A stretch of 64,000 nucleotides of DNA, from positions 27,048 to 91,047 of the forward strand of contig DATBEM010000255.1 of NCBI GenBank assembly GCA_036276115.1, written 5' to 3'. The DNA is from Trebonia sp036276115. GTDB taxonomy: Bacteria > Actinomycetota > Actinomycetes > Streptosporangiales > Streptosporangiaceae. Of the stretch, positions 52,008 through 60,104 are shown one piece after another (within the stretch, counting starts at the first letter, position 1; the number at the start of each line of letters is the position of its first letter). The notes under the pieces are model-generated. The model was not told where the DNA came from and made no database searches. It saw only the letters and a list, made by a program, of their open reading frames with translations. The translations under genes were made by a program, and so were the position numbers.

Positions 52008-52065
52008 CCTGGCCCTCGCGAAGCCCCGGCTCCGCGAGGGCCAGGCAGCGCGAGGGCCAGGCAGC
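52008..52065. terminator. Terminator hairpin with duplicated arm between convergent genes
   Basis: CCTGGCCCTCGCG (52008-52020) pairs exactly with CGCGAGGGCCAGG (52033-52045), a 13-bp stem with a 12-base loop. The right arm is part of a 16-bp tandem duplication (GCGAGGGCCAGGCAGC at 52034-52049 and 52050-52065), giving two alternative partners for the left arm. It serves pafA on the plus strand and the WD40-like gene on the minus strand. Confidence 0.65.
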
Positions 52066-52067
52066 GC

Positions 52068-54137
52068 TCACGACTTCGCTGGGCGGCAGGCTGTCGTCGC
52101 CTTGGTGCCGCTGGCCGCCGGGTGCGTGGCTGACTCCGTGATGTCGTACAGCTGGACTTGGTCGCCAGCAGCGTCCTGCCCGCCAGCAGCGGGCGGGCCG
52201 GCGAAGGCCGCCAGCAGGTTGCCCGTGGGGCTGAACTCCACGTTCTCGCACCCGCCGCCGCACGGGAGGCGCTTCACCACCGTCCGGCGCGCGATATCCC
52301 AGAACCGAATCGTCCCGCCCTTGTAGGCGACCGCCAGGATGGCCCCGTCAGGGCTGAACGCCAGGCCGGTGGCCGCGTTCCCGTCCGCTGGCGGCAGGGT
52401 GACGGTTGTCTTAGCGGACAGAGAGTAGAGCCGCACTCCGGCAGTGGCATTGGCCATCGCCAGCGTGGTCCCTTGCGCGTTCACGGCGGCGGCGACGACG
52501 TTGCTGCTGGAGTACGCCACCGCGCCGGTCGGATTCCACACGAATACTTCCTTGCTGGTGTCCAGCGCGATGATCTGATTCGCGCCGCTCATCATGAGCT
52601 GGCTGATCGCGTAGTAGGACTGCCCGTCCCCGTCGTTGTAGGAATTGATCACCGCCGGGTCGGTGTAGGAGACGTTGCTCCACCGGGAGGCCGGCAGGCG
52701 GCCCGACAGCGGCAGCACATGGACCCGCCCCTCGGCGTTGGCCTCCGCGACCTCGTGGCCGTCGGGACTGAAGGCGATGGTCTCCACCGAGGAGCCGTCA
52801 GGATCAGGGAAGGATTCGATCCCAGGTTCCTTGACGGCGTCTTGCCGTAGCTGCACGACCCCGCCACTACCAGCGGCGTTGATGTCATTGCCGTCGGCGA
52901 TCACGTGGTTCGAGCCGAACGCCAGTCCGCAGGCGCAACCGAACTCATGGCGGCCATCGGTGAGGGTGGTAAGCCTCCGGTCGTCGGCGTGCGTTGACCA
53001 CAGGTAGACGTGCGCCAGCCTCGTGCCGCCGGGATTCTGGCCGTCGGCCGCGAGGATCGAGCCGTCGTCGCTAAAGGCCAGGTACTGGATATAAAAGTTG
53101 TTCTCGTTAGGGAGCGGTGACCCGGGCGCGGGCGCGAGCGTGACGGCCACGGAAGGAGCGGTGTTCGCGGGCGGGAGGCAGGTAGCGTTGCTAGGCAGCG
53201 TCGCGAGAAAGGTCACCCCCGCCGCGATGAGACCGCCAATCATGAGCCCTTCGCCGAGCGGGATCAGCGTGCGCCGGGCGCGATACGGGTAGATGGGCTT
53301 CCACTTGGGTGCCCCCAGCAGCCGCCTGAGGTCGTTCAGCGCTATGAGGTAGGCGCGAAGCTGCTTATCGTCGACGGGAGCGAATGCCTCCCGGGCCGGC
53401 TTGTGGTCGGCGTCCTCCTTCTTGTCGACTGCCGCGAGGGCGCTGGCGAGCGCGGGAACCTTACCGGCGACGACGTCCACGAGTAGCTCGTGCTCCGCCG
53501 TTGTCCGGGCTATTTCCCGCAGCCTGGCCGCCTCCCGCAGCGCCGTGAACCACCCTGCCAGCTTGGGAACGTAAATCTCCTTATCCGGGGTGGTCCCGGT
53601 CGCTACCCCCTCGCCTGCCTTCTGCCAGACCGTCTTCAGGTTGGGCCTCAGCGAACCGCCCAGGCCCGGGTGATGCCGGGCGGCAACGGCCACGAAGGCG
53701 TCAAGGAAGTCCTCCCTGGGATGCTCCTTTCCGTCGAGGATGGCATCCGCTCCCGGGTACGCGAGCCGCACCTCGGCCCGGTCGATCGCCAACGCGACCA
53801 TGACCAGCCCCAGCACTTCCTTCAGCCCCTCCACGCGACCCTCACCTCGGCGGGAAGTGACCAGTCGGCTGGCAGCGGGCTGGCCGGGGGCAGCCGGGCC
53901 CCGCGCCGCCCTGATGAACTTCATGACGGCAGTGCTGGCGACGATGGGGGGCGCAACGAGGTGCGCCACAGATGTCAAGACGCCAAGGAGCACTGCCACC
54001 GTGGCAATGGTGGCGCTGAGCTGCCCTCGGGCGTAAAACTCAGCCGCCCCGGCCAGCAGCCCGGCCAGTATCAGGAACGTGCCAATAGCGATCAGGAAAC
54101 CGGTTGCCAGTAGCACGATCTTGTTTCTTGCAGTCAT
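52068..54137 (-). CDS. Membrane protein with extracytoplasmic WD40-like propeller
   Basis: A 689-residue protein. Two N-terminal helices (about residues 6-30 and 42-64), a ~220-residue cytoplasmic helical segment and a third helix near residue 300 (GEGLMIGGLIAAGVTFLATL) are followed by a ~370-residue domain with WD40-like blades (IAFSPDGHEVAEANAEGRVH, LAFSPDGAILAVAYKGGTIR followed by FWD, VEFSPTGNLLAAFAG). The propeller probably faces outside and binds an unknown partner. I chose the ATG at 54137, where the first helix begins; it has no clear ribosome site. The gene is GC-poorer than its neighbours and interrupts the usual pafA-FKBP order. Confidence 0.75.
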   Translation of the reverse strand: MTARNKIVLLATGFLIAIGTFLILAGLLAGAAEFYARGQLSATIATVAVLLGVLTSVAHLVAPPIVASTAVMKFIRAARGPAAPGQPAASRLVTSRRGEGRVEGLKEVLGLVMVALAIDRAEVRLAYPGADAILDGKEHPREDFLDAFVAVAARHHPGLGGSLRPNLKTVWQKAGEGVATGTTPDKEIYVPKLAGWFTALREAARLREIARTTAEHELLVDVVAGKVPALASALAAVDKKEDADHKPAREAFAPVDDKQLRAYLIALNDLRRLLGAPKWKPIYPYRARRTLIPLGEGLMIGGLIAAGVTFLATLPSNATCLPPANTAPSVAVTLAPAPGSPLPNENNFYIQYLAFSDDGSILAADGQNPGGTRLAHVYLWSTHADDRRLTTLTDGRHEFGCACGLAFGSNHVIADGNDINAAGSGGVVQLRQDAVKEPGIESFPDPDGSSVETIAFSPDGHEVAEANAEGRVHVLPLSGRLPASRWSNVSYTDPAVINSYNDGDGQSYYAISQLMMSGANQIIALDTSKEVFVWNPTGAVAYSSSNVVAAAVNAQGTTLAMANATAGVRLYSLSAKTTVTLPPADGNAATGLAFSPDGAILAVAYKGGTIRFWDIARRTVVKRLPCGGGCENVEFSPTGNLLAAFAGPPAAGGQDAAGDQVQLYDITESATHPAASGTKATTACRPAKS

Positions 54138-54155
54138 ATGCCCATGATGACCCGG

Positions 54156-54209
54156 CTGGAATCGTTTTGCCAAGGATACGTCGTTTATGCATCGCTCGGC
54201 CGATTCCAG
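54156..54209. promoter_or_regulatory. Inverted repeat upstream of the WD40-like gene
   Basis: CTGGAATCG (54156-54164) and CGATTCCAG (54201-54209) are perfect 9-bp complements 36 bp apart, just upstream of the start at 54137. A looped operator or an mRNA leader structure is possible. The rest of the 160-bp gap to the next gene is AT-rich for this genome. Confidence 0.35.
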
Positions 54210-54297
54210 GGGATTGGCGAGTGATTGGCAGTTCGCGTTTTCCGCATTAAGGGTTCCGGTGACATTGCAGGCCACCGGCATTGCCGGCCGGTCGCTC

Positions 54298-55656
54298 CTA
54301 TTGGAAAAGGATACGACGGCGCGCTACTACAATCAGGGCAGCGAGGGCGATCATCGCCACGAGCGCCAGCCGGCCGTTGGTGACCCGGGGCCTGGCCCCG
54401 GTTGCGGGCGTGGCCAGCAGGACCACGAACGCGAGCAGGTAGCAGTCCACGAAGGCGCGGCCGTCGCCGAACACGCTGCCCCAGAACTGCCAGGTCGCCA
54501 GGACCATCTCGACCAGCACGAAGCCGGCGAACGCCAGCCGCTCGTGCACCGGCGCGGCCGTCGCCAGCAGCACGGCGAAGCCGGCCGCGACGATCGCGGC
54601 GAGGGCCGCGAACTCGATCAGGTTGATGTCGTACCGGCCCAGGTGGTGCCAGCTCATGCCCCGGATGTCGGCCCGCAGGCCGCGCTCCATGCCCTGGAAC
54701 GGCGGCCCGAGGTTGCGCGACACGTCGGCCGGCGCCCCCGCCTGCCAGTGGACCGCCAGCCGCTGCGCCCCCTGGAGCGCCAGCCACGCCGACCCCGGCC
54801 CGAGCCACGCGAGGTCCGCCTTCCCCGGGCGCGCCCGGCCGCCGGTGAACCACGTCCAGGCCCGCGTGGCCGCCAGCGCCGCCGGCACGACGAGCGTGGT
54901 CTCGTTGGTGATGGCGGCCAGGACCAGCAGCGCGGTCGCCCCGAGGTGGCGGCCGCGCCGCAGCGCCAGCAGCCCGCCGAGCATCGCCACGTCGGCCAGC
55001 GGCTCGGCCGTGTCCCGGCCGACGCTGATGACCGTCCCGAAGTACGCGGTGAGCAGCAGCCCCCACAGGGCGTGGCGGCCGGCGTCGCGGGCGAGTACCC
55101 CGCCCAGCCAGCCGATCGCGCCCATGCACGCCAGGTTGACCGCGACCAGGACGACCGGCAGCCAGGCGGCCTGGCCGAGCGAGGCCGCCCAGGCCAGCAG
55201 CGGGTAGCCGAGCCGGGTGTACCGGTAGGCGTGGTCCATGGTGATGCCGTCGGCCGAGTGCGCCCAGTCGAACGGGCTGATCGCCAGCCGGTAGTAGAAC
55301 TGCCCGTCGTAGCCGGCCAGCGGCACGTGGCCGATCGCCGGGTGCATCGACCCGGGATGGCTGTACTTCTTGACCCCGGACATGATGAACAGCGTGATGT
55401 CGCCGTGCGCCCAGGTCAGCAGCCGGGCGACCACGAAGGCGGCCCACCCGGCCAGGGCGATGACGGCGGCGGCGGCGGGCCGGTCCAGCCGGCCGAGCCG
55501 GGCCGGCGCTCCGGGGCCGGGCCGTGATCCGGGACCCGGCCGTGATCCGGGACCCGGCCGTGATCCAGGCGCCGGCACCGCCGGCGATCGGGGGCGGAGC
55601 CGGCGGGCGAGGCGGGCACGGGCGCGCTCCGGCCCGGCGTCCGGGGTCACTTGCAC
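54298..55656 (-). CDS. Polytopic membrane protein, GT-C-like
   Basis: A 452-residue protein with a Pro/Gly-rich cytoplasmic N-terminus (three GSRPGP repeats) and about nine to ten membrane helices. After the first helix comes a long outer loop with GYDGQFYYRLAISPFDWA, the kind of Asp-containing loop found in GT-C glycosyltransferases that use lipid-linked sugars, and RYTRLGYPLLAW. The substrate is unknown. GTG start. It is divergent from the next large membrane protein across 44 bp. No ribosome site is obvious. Confidence 0.72.
   Translation of the reverse strand: MQVTPDAGPERARARLARRLRPRSPAVPAPGSRPGPGSRPGPGSRPGPGAPARLGRLDRPAAAAVIALAGWAAFVVARLLTWAHGDITLFIMSGVKKYSHPGSMHPAIGHVPLAGYDGQFYYRLAISPFDWAHSADGITMDHAYRYTRLGYPLLAWAASLGQAAWLPVVLVAVNLACMGAIGWLGGVLARDAGRHALWGLLLTAYFGTVISVGRDTAEPLADVAMLGGLLALRRGRHLGATALLVLAAITNETTLVVPAALAATRAWTWFTGGRARPGKADLAWLGPGSAWLALQGAQRLAVHWQAGAPADVSRNLGPPFQGMERGLRADIRGMSWHHLGRYDINLIEFAALAAIVAAGFAVLLATAAPVHERLAFAGFVLVEMVLATWQFWGSVFGDGRAFVDCYLLAFVVLLATPATGARPRVTNGRLALVAMIALAALIVVARRRILFQ
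55522..55575. repeat. 18-bp tandem repeats in the N-terminus of the GT-C-like gene
   Basis: CCGTGATCCGGGACCCGG occurs at 55522-55539 and 55540-55557, and partly at 55558-55575. On the minus strand it encodes GSRPGP repeats in the cytoplasmic tail. Confidence 0.7.
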
Positions 55657-55700
55657 CGAGTGACCTTACCAAAAGTGATCGCTTCGCTACTGTGTGATTC

Positions 55701-57593
55701 GTGTCAGTCGCAGTGACGAGGCAGCCCGGGGCGCGGGCCGGGCACTGGGGGTACCGCGGGCACCGCGGGCGCCACCATCGCCGGCCGGGCCGTGCCCGCT
55801 GGCGCGGCGCGGCCCGGCGCGGGGCCTGGCTCCTCGGCCTCGCGCTGCTCAGCGCCGGGCTCTTCACTGCCTACCTGCACCTGTCGCAGGCCTACCCGGA
55901 GAACTCCGACGAGGCCAACATCCTGCTGATGGCCGCCGACATGGCGCACGGCAACTGGCTGCTGCACGGCTGGAACGCCTCCGACGTCCCGTTCATCACC
56001 ACCGAGCTGCCGCCGATCGCGCTGCTGACGGTGGCCTTCGGGCTGCGGCTCGGCACCGCCCACATCGCCGCGGCCCTGACCTACACGCTGGTCGTGCTCA
56101 CCGCCATGGCCCTGGCCCGCGGCCGCGCCCGCGGCGCCCGGGCGCTGGCCCGCATGCTGGTAGCCCTCGCGATCATGGCGGCCCCGCAGCCCGGCGTCGG
56201 CGTCTTCGTGCTCGTGCTCTCCGTCGGCCACATCGGCACCGCCGCCGCGGTCATGCTCACCTGGCTCGTCCTCGAACGCTGTCCGCCCGTGCGCGCGAAG
56301 CCGGGCGCCCCCGGCGGGAGGCTGCGGCGGTACGGCGGGGCGGTGCTCGTCGCGCTGCTGCTGGCCTGGGCGCTGACCGCCGACCCGCTGGTCGCCGTGA
56401 TCGCGGTCATCCCGCTGGCGCTGGTCGCCGCCGCCCGGCGCGAGTGGCCGCTGGTCGTCGCGGCCGGGGCCGGGTACCTGCTCGCCGTGATCGCGGCGGC
56501 GGTCATCCGCGCGCTCGGCGGCTACTACCAGCAGCCCGTGCCGTACGCGATCACCGCCCCGGCGACGTGGTGGTGGCACGCCCGGGCCACGATTGACGGG
56601 CTGCTGGCGATGTTCGGCGCCGACTACGTGCCCGGCCCGCAGCTGGGCGGGCTGGACGAGGCGATCGCGGCGCTGCGCGTCGCCGGCGTGGTGCTCGCCG
56701 CCTGGGGCGCGCTGGCGACCGCCCGGCGGATGCTCGGGTACCCCGTCCTGCGCCGCGGCATCCGCCGCCGGCGGCCGCTGGCACGGCGCCCGCTGGCCGC
56801 CCGGCTGCTGGCGACCGGGCCGGCCGACCTGGTCAGCCAGCTCCTGCTGGTGGGCATCGTCGCCGACCTCGGCGCCTACGTGACCAGCACGCTCGCCAAC
56901 GCCTCGGTCCTCAACGCTCGCGAGGTCGCCCCCGTCTTGCCGTTCGCGGCCGCCCTGGCCGGCCGCGCTCTCGGCGAGCGCCTGCTGGCGGGCCGCGTGA
57001 CCGGCCCGCCCCGCCGGGCGCGGGCGGCTGATAACAGCAAGAAGCGCCCGCGCGGGGACGCGGGCGCCCGGGCGGTGCGGGTGCTTGGCGCGGTGTTCCT
57101 CGCCGGGTCGGCCGCGGGCCTCGGGCTGCACGCGGCCGCGCCGCCCGCCCCCGACCCGTACGCCAAGGTCGAGGCGTACCTGGAGGGCCGCCACCTCACC
57201 AGCGGGCTGAGCGGCTACTGGCAGGCCAGCTACATCACCGTCGACACCGGCGGCAAGGTCACGCTGCGGGCCGTCGTCGCGGCGTGCTTGCAGCCCTACC
57301 GCTGGGAGTCCAAGCCCGGCTGGTACCGGCCCGGCCCGGCCCGTCCGGCCACGTTCATCCTGAGCGACACCGAGCCGGGCTACTTCCGCGCCTTCCGGCC
57401 CACCGGGGCGACGTTGCGGCAGCTCAGTGCCTGGTATCCCGGCGCCGGGTTCGGCACGTTCGGCGCCGTGCGCCTCCCCGGCGGCGTGCCCGGCCGCGCG
57501 TTCCTGGTCCATGTGTACCCGGCTGACCTCATGGCCCAGCTCCCGCGGCTGCGCTCGGCCCTGCAGGCGCCCGGCGTGCGCTGCGGCGGTTAG
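55701..57593 (+). CDS. Large polytopic membrane protein, paralogue of the window-end gene
   Basis: A 630-residue protein with a basic N-terminus (residues ~1-40), about ten to eleven membrane helices and a C-terminal outer domain (~residues 480-630). The first loop (ENSDEANILLMAADMAHGNW, then LLHGWNASDVPFITTELPP) is clearly related to that of the gene at 62199 (TSDGASNALQAWDMLHGNLL, then LHGWWLSDVTFCTTELPE). Such acidic first loops suggest GT-C-like chemistry. GTG start. The dispersed 18-bp motif falls in a cytoplasmic loop at 57028. The stop lies at the head of a degenerate 16-bp repeat array. Confidence 0.72.
   Translation: MSVAVTRQPGARAGHWGYRGHRGRHHRRPGRARWRGAARRGAWLLGLALLSAGLFTAYLHLSQAYPENSDEANILLMAADMAHGNWLLHGWNASDVPFITTELPPIALLTVAFGLRLGTAHIAAALTYTLVVLTAMALARGRARGARALARMLVALAIMAAPQPGVGVFVLVLSVGHIGTAAAVMLTWLVLERCPPVRAKPGAPGGRLRRYGGAVLVALLLAWALTADPLVAVIAVIPLALVAAARREWPLVVAAGAGYLLAVIAAAVIRALGGYYQQPVPYAITAPATWWWHARATIDGLLAMFGADYVPGPQLGGLDEAIAALRVAGVVLAAWGALATARRMLGYPVLRRGIRRRRPLARRPLAARLLATGPADLVSQLLLVGIVADLGAYVTSTLANASVLNAREVAPVLPFAAALAGRALGERLLAGRVTGPPRRARAADNSKKRPRGDAGARAVRVLGAVFLAGSAAGLGLHAAAPPAPDPYAKVEAYLEGRHLTSGLSGYWQASYITVDTGGKVTLRAVVAACLQPYRWESKPGWYRPGPARPATFILSDTEPGYFRAFRPTGATLRQLSAWYPGAGFGTFGAVRLPGGVPGRAFLVHVYPADLMAQLPRLRSALQAPGVRCGG
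57028..57045 (+). repeat. Dispersed 18-bp motif, copy 3
   Basis: CTGATAACAGCAAGAAGC inside the 55701 gene, here read in a different codon phase (GCT-GAT-AAC-AGC-AAG-AAG) from the glnE copy. Conservation in DNA but not in reading frame suggests selection or spread at the DNA level. Confidence 0.5.
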
Positions 57594-57687
57594 CCCCGGC
57601 ACTGCGGCTGACGGGGCTCGGCCTTCGACGGGCACGGCGTTTGACGGGCACGGCGGTTAACGGGAGCTGCGGTTGAAGGGCACTGCG
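57582..57687. repeat. Degenerate 16-bp repeat array starting at a stop codon
   Basis: About six units related to GGCACGGCGGTTGACG run from the TAG (57591-57593) to about 57687. The best are 615-630, 631-646, 647-662 and 663-678 (add 57000), spaced exactly 16 bp. Most units retain TGA or TAA. It fills half of the 220-bp gap before the FKBP gene. Confidence 0.7.
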
Positions 57688-57813
57688 CCCCGGCCGGTTA
57701 CTCCCAGGGTTAGCTAGTAGGCTGACAGCGCCCGAAATCTTCAAAGCCGGTTAACACGGCCCCACCCGAACCTGGCCTGCCCGTAGTCAAGGGCCCCGAC
57801 CGTGAGGTTTGCC

Positions 57814-58809
57814 ATGCGACGCGCGTCCGCGCTCCTCGTCATACCCTTGCTCGCCGCCGCTGCCGCCCTCGCTGGCTGTGGTTCCTCCAGTTCCTCGTCT
57901 GCTTCGCCCTCGTCGTCCTCGTCGGCGGCCTCGTCCACCGTGAACTCGACCGTGAAGGCGGCCGGCGCGTTCGGCAAGGCGCCGAGCGTCACCATCCCGA
58001 AGGCCAAGCCCGGCACCAACCTGGTGACGAAGACCCTCGTCACCGGCACCGGGGCGGCCCTCGGCAGCAAGGACTCCCTGGTCGGCAACTTCATCGTCTA
58101 CGACTGGAGCGGCACCACCTCCAAGGAGATCAGCTCGACCTGGACGGCCGGCGCCGCGCCGACCCTGTTCACCGGCGGCTCCCTCCTTCCGGGCCTGCAG
58201 ACGGCCCTGGTGGGCAAGAAGGTCGGCAGCCGCGTGCTCGCGGTCCTGCCGCCCGCGGACGGCTTCGGCTCGCAGGGCAACACCCAGGTCGGCATCAAGG
58301 GCACTGACACGCTCGTCTTCGTGGTCGACATGATCAAGGCGATCCCCGGCAACATCGCCGCCGTGCCCAGCACCACGACCTTCAACGGCGGCAAGGTCCT
58401 GCCGACGGTGTCGGCCGCCCCGGGCAAGCCGGCCGTGATCACGATCCCGTCGGCCAAGGCGTCCACCAGCCTCATCGTCAAGCCGCTGGTCAAGGGCAAG
58501 GGGGTGAAGGTCGCGACGGGCGACCTGGCCATCGTCCAGTACACCGGCGTCGTCTGGAAGACGGGCAAGCCCGCGCCGTTCGACTCGTCCTGGACCCGCT
58601 CGTCGCCGTTCGGGCTGACGGTCGGCGCCGGCCAGGTGATCAAGGGCTGGGACGACGGCCTGGTCGGCCAGACCGAGGGCAGCCGGGTCATGCTCGTCAT
58701 CCCGCCCGGCGACGGCTACGGCAGCTCCGCCCAGGGCAGCATCCCCGCCAACAGCACGCTGGTCTTCGTCCTCGACATCGTCGGCGTCTACCCCACGCAG
58801 CCGAAGTAA
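57814..58809 (+). CDS. FKBP-type peptidyl-prolyl isomerase lipoprotein
   Basis: A secreted lipoprotein of 331 residues with two FKBP domains. The signal peptide ends in LAGC with Cys22 as lipidation site, followed by a Ser-rich stretch. The first domain (~residues 75-175: SLLPGLQTALVGKKVGSRVL) looks partly degenerate. The second (~220-325) is typical: VIKGWDDGLVGQTEGSRVML then IPPGDGYG. It would help fold proteins outside the membrane. I chose the ATG at 57814, which has GAGG five to six bases upstream, over a GTG four codons earlier. FKBP genes near pafA and pafBC are usual in actinobacteria. Confidence 0.9.
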   Translation: MRRASALLVIPLLAAAAALAGCGSSSSSSASPSSSSSAASSTVNSTVKAAGAFGKAPSVTIPKAKPGTNLVTKTLVTGTGAALGSKDSLVGNFIVYDWSGTTSKEISSTWTAGAAPTLFTGGSLLPGLQTALVGKKVGSRVLAVLPPADGFGSQGNTQVGIKGTDTLVFVVDMIKAIPGNIAAVPSTTTFNGGKVLPTVSAAPGKPAVITIPSAKASTSLIVKPLVKGKGVKVATGDLAIVQYTGVVWKTGKPAPFDSSWTRSSPFGLTVGAGQVIKGWDDGLVGQTEGSRVMLVIPPGDGYGSSAQGSIPANSTLVFVLDIVGVYPTQPK

Positions 58810-58848
58810 CGGGCACCACCAGAGCAGGGGAACCGAGGCGGGGAGCGC

Positions 58849-59961
58849 CTAGCGCTCCCCGCCGGCCAGCAGCCGGGCGGCGTGCCGCCCGGCCGCGGCG
58901 CACGTGAGGAAGTAAGCCCGGTCCTCATCGAGGCCCCGGCCCATCGTGGACAGCCCGACCGGGCAGGCCGCCAGCGCCTCGTCCAGGCCCTCGACGCTCG
59001 TCCGGACCAGCCGCATCCGCGCCCCGAGCGGGGCGGCATCGGCCGCCACCCGGGCGCCCTGCTCCCCGGGGAGCTCGGGGACGACCACGTCGGCGGGGGC
59101 CAGCGCGACCCGCCCGTAGGCGGTCAGGCTGTGGTGCGACACCCCCTGATGGCGCTCGCGGGGATCGGCGAACGACACCCGCAGCGCCGCGACCGGCCGC
59201 CCGCCCAGCGCCGCGGCCGCGTTGACGGCCTCGCCCGCCGCGACCCCCGAGTACCCCCAGCGAGTGCCGGTGCCCAGGTTCCCCGGCCCCTGGGTGACGA
59301 TCGCGACGTCGGCCCCGAGCACGTGCCGGGCGGCCAGCAGCCCGGTGTGCACCGTCACCGCCTCCAGGTCGCCGCCGAACGACTGCCCGGTCGTCACCGT
59401 CCCGGCCAGCCAGCCGGCCTCGCGCAGCCCCGCGACCGTGCGCGAGAACCACGCCGGCAGCGCGCCGCCGTCTTGCATCACGTAGGCGACGGCCGGGCGA
59501 GCGGCCGGTTCCGGGCCGGGGGGCGGGAAGAGCCCGGCCACGATGGCGGGGAGGGCGGAATGCAGGTCCGCCACCACGACGGGCATGCCGTCAACCGAAT
59601 CGGCGTCCCGTAGCTGGTCATGGTACGGCGATCCCTGCTCGTCGGCGCTGGCGACGGTCGCCTGCAGCGGCGTGTAGCGCGCCTTGACGACGTGCCCCGC
59701 GAGGTCGGGGTCGGGCGGCAGCCGGCCCGGGATGGCGACGACGAGCGCGTAGCCGCCGGTGCCGAGCCCCTGGTGCAGGGCGGTGGTGTTGAGGAGCACG
59801 TGGTCACCGGCCTCCGGGCGGCCGGTCAGGGCCGGGTACGCGAGGCCGCGGACTGGCCCGGCTTCGGCCCCTTCGGGCCCATCCACCGTTACCATTATCT
59901 CGACTGCCCCGGCCCACTCCCGCCGCACCCGCGTGACAGTTCCGCGTCGCCACCTGATCAC
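58849..59961 (-). CDS. DUF3866 family protein
   Basis: A 370-residue actinobacterial protein. It begins WRRGTVTRVRREWAGAVEIM and has GDHVLLNTTALHQGLGTGGY, YMQDGGALPAWFS-like and VTQGPGNLGTGTRWGYSGVA segments characteristic of DUF3866. The function is unknown; its constant place beside pafB/pafC suggests a link to that system or to proteostasis. ATG start. It is divergent from pafB across 143 bp filled with tandem repeats. Confidence 0.85.
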   Translation of the reverse strand: MIRWRRGTVTRVRREWAGAVEIMVTVDGPEGAEAGPVRGLAYPALTGRPEAGDHVLLNTTALHQGLGTGGYALVVAIPGRLPPDPDLAGHVVKARYTPLQATVASADEQGSPYHDQLRDADSVDGMPVVVADLHSALPAIVAGLFPPPGPEPAARPAVAYVMQDGGALPAWFSRTVAGLREAGWLAGTVTTGQSFGGDLEAVTVHTGLLAARHVLGADVAIVTQGPGNLGTGTRWGYSGVAAGEAVNAAAALGGRPVAALRVSFADPRERHQGVSHHSLTAYGRVALAPADVVVPELPGEQGARVAADAAPLGARMRLVRTSVEGLDEALAACPVGLSTMGRGLDEDRAYFLTCAAAGRHAARLLAGGER

Positions 59962-60003
59962 GACGGCAGCGTACCGAAGCGGCGCCGGGCGCGGGCCAGG
60001 TAA

Positions 60004-60100
60004 GCAGTGTGGCGGGATAAAGCAGTGCAGCGGGATGAGCAGTGCGGCGGGACAAGGCAGTGCGGCGGGATGAGCAGGGTCGCGGGCTTGAGCAGGAGGG
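60004..60100. repeat. Degenerate 17-18 bp repeat array forming the pafB leader
   Basis: Units beginning GCAG: 60004-60021, 60022-60038, 60039-60056, 60057-60073, 60074-60091 and a last partial one from 60092 that includes the pafB ribosome site. The model unit is GCAGTGCGGCGGGATGA. Several units contain ATGA. Confidence 0.75.
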
Positions 60101-60104
60101 CATG

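Noticed and set aside
55704..57635. A 643-codon minus-strand open frame opposite the polytopic protein
   Set aside because: No hydrophobic pattern or motif; the plus strand shows clear membrane helices and a paralogue.
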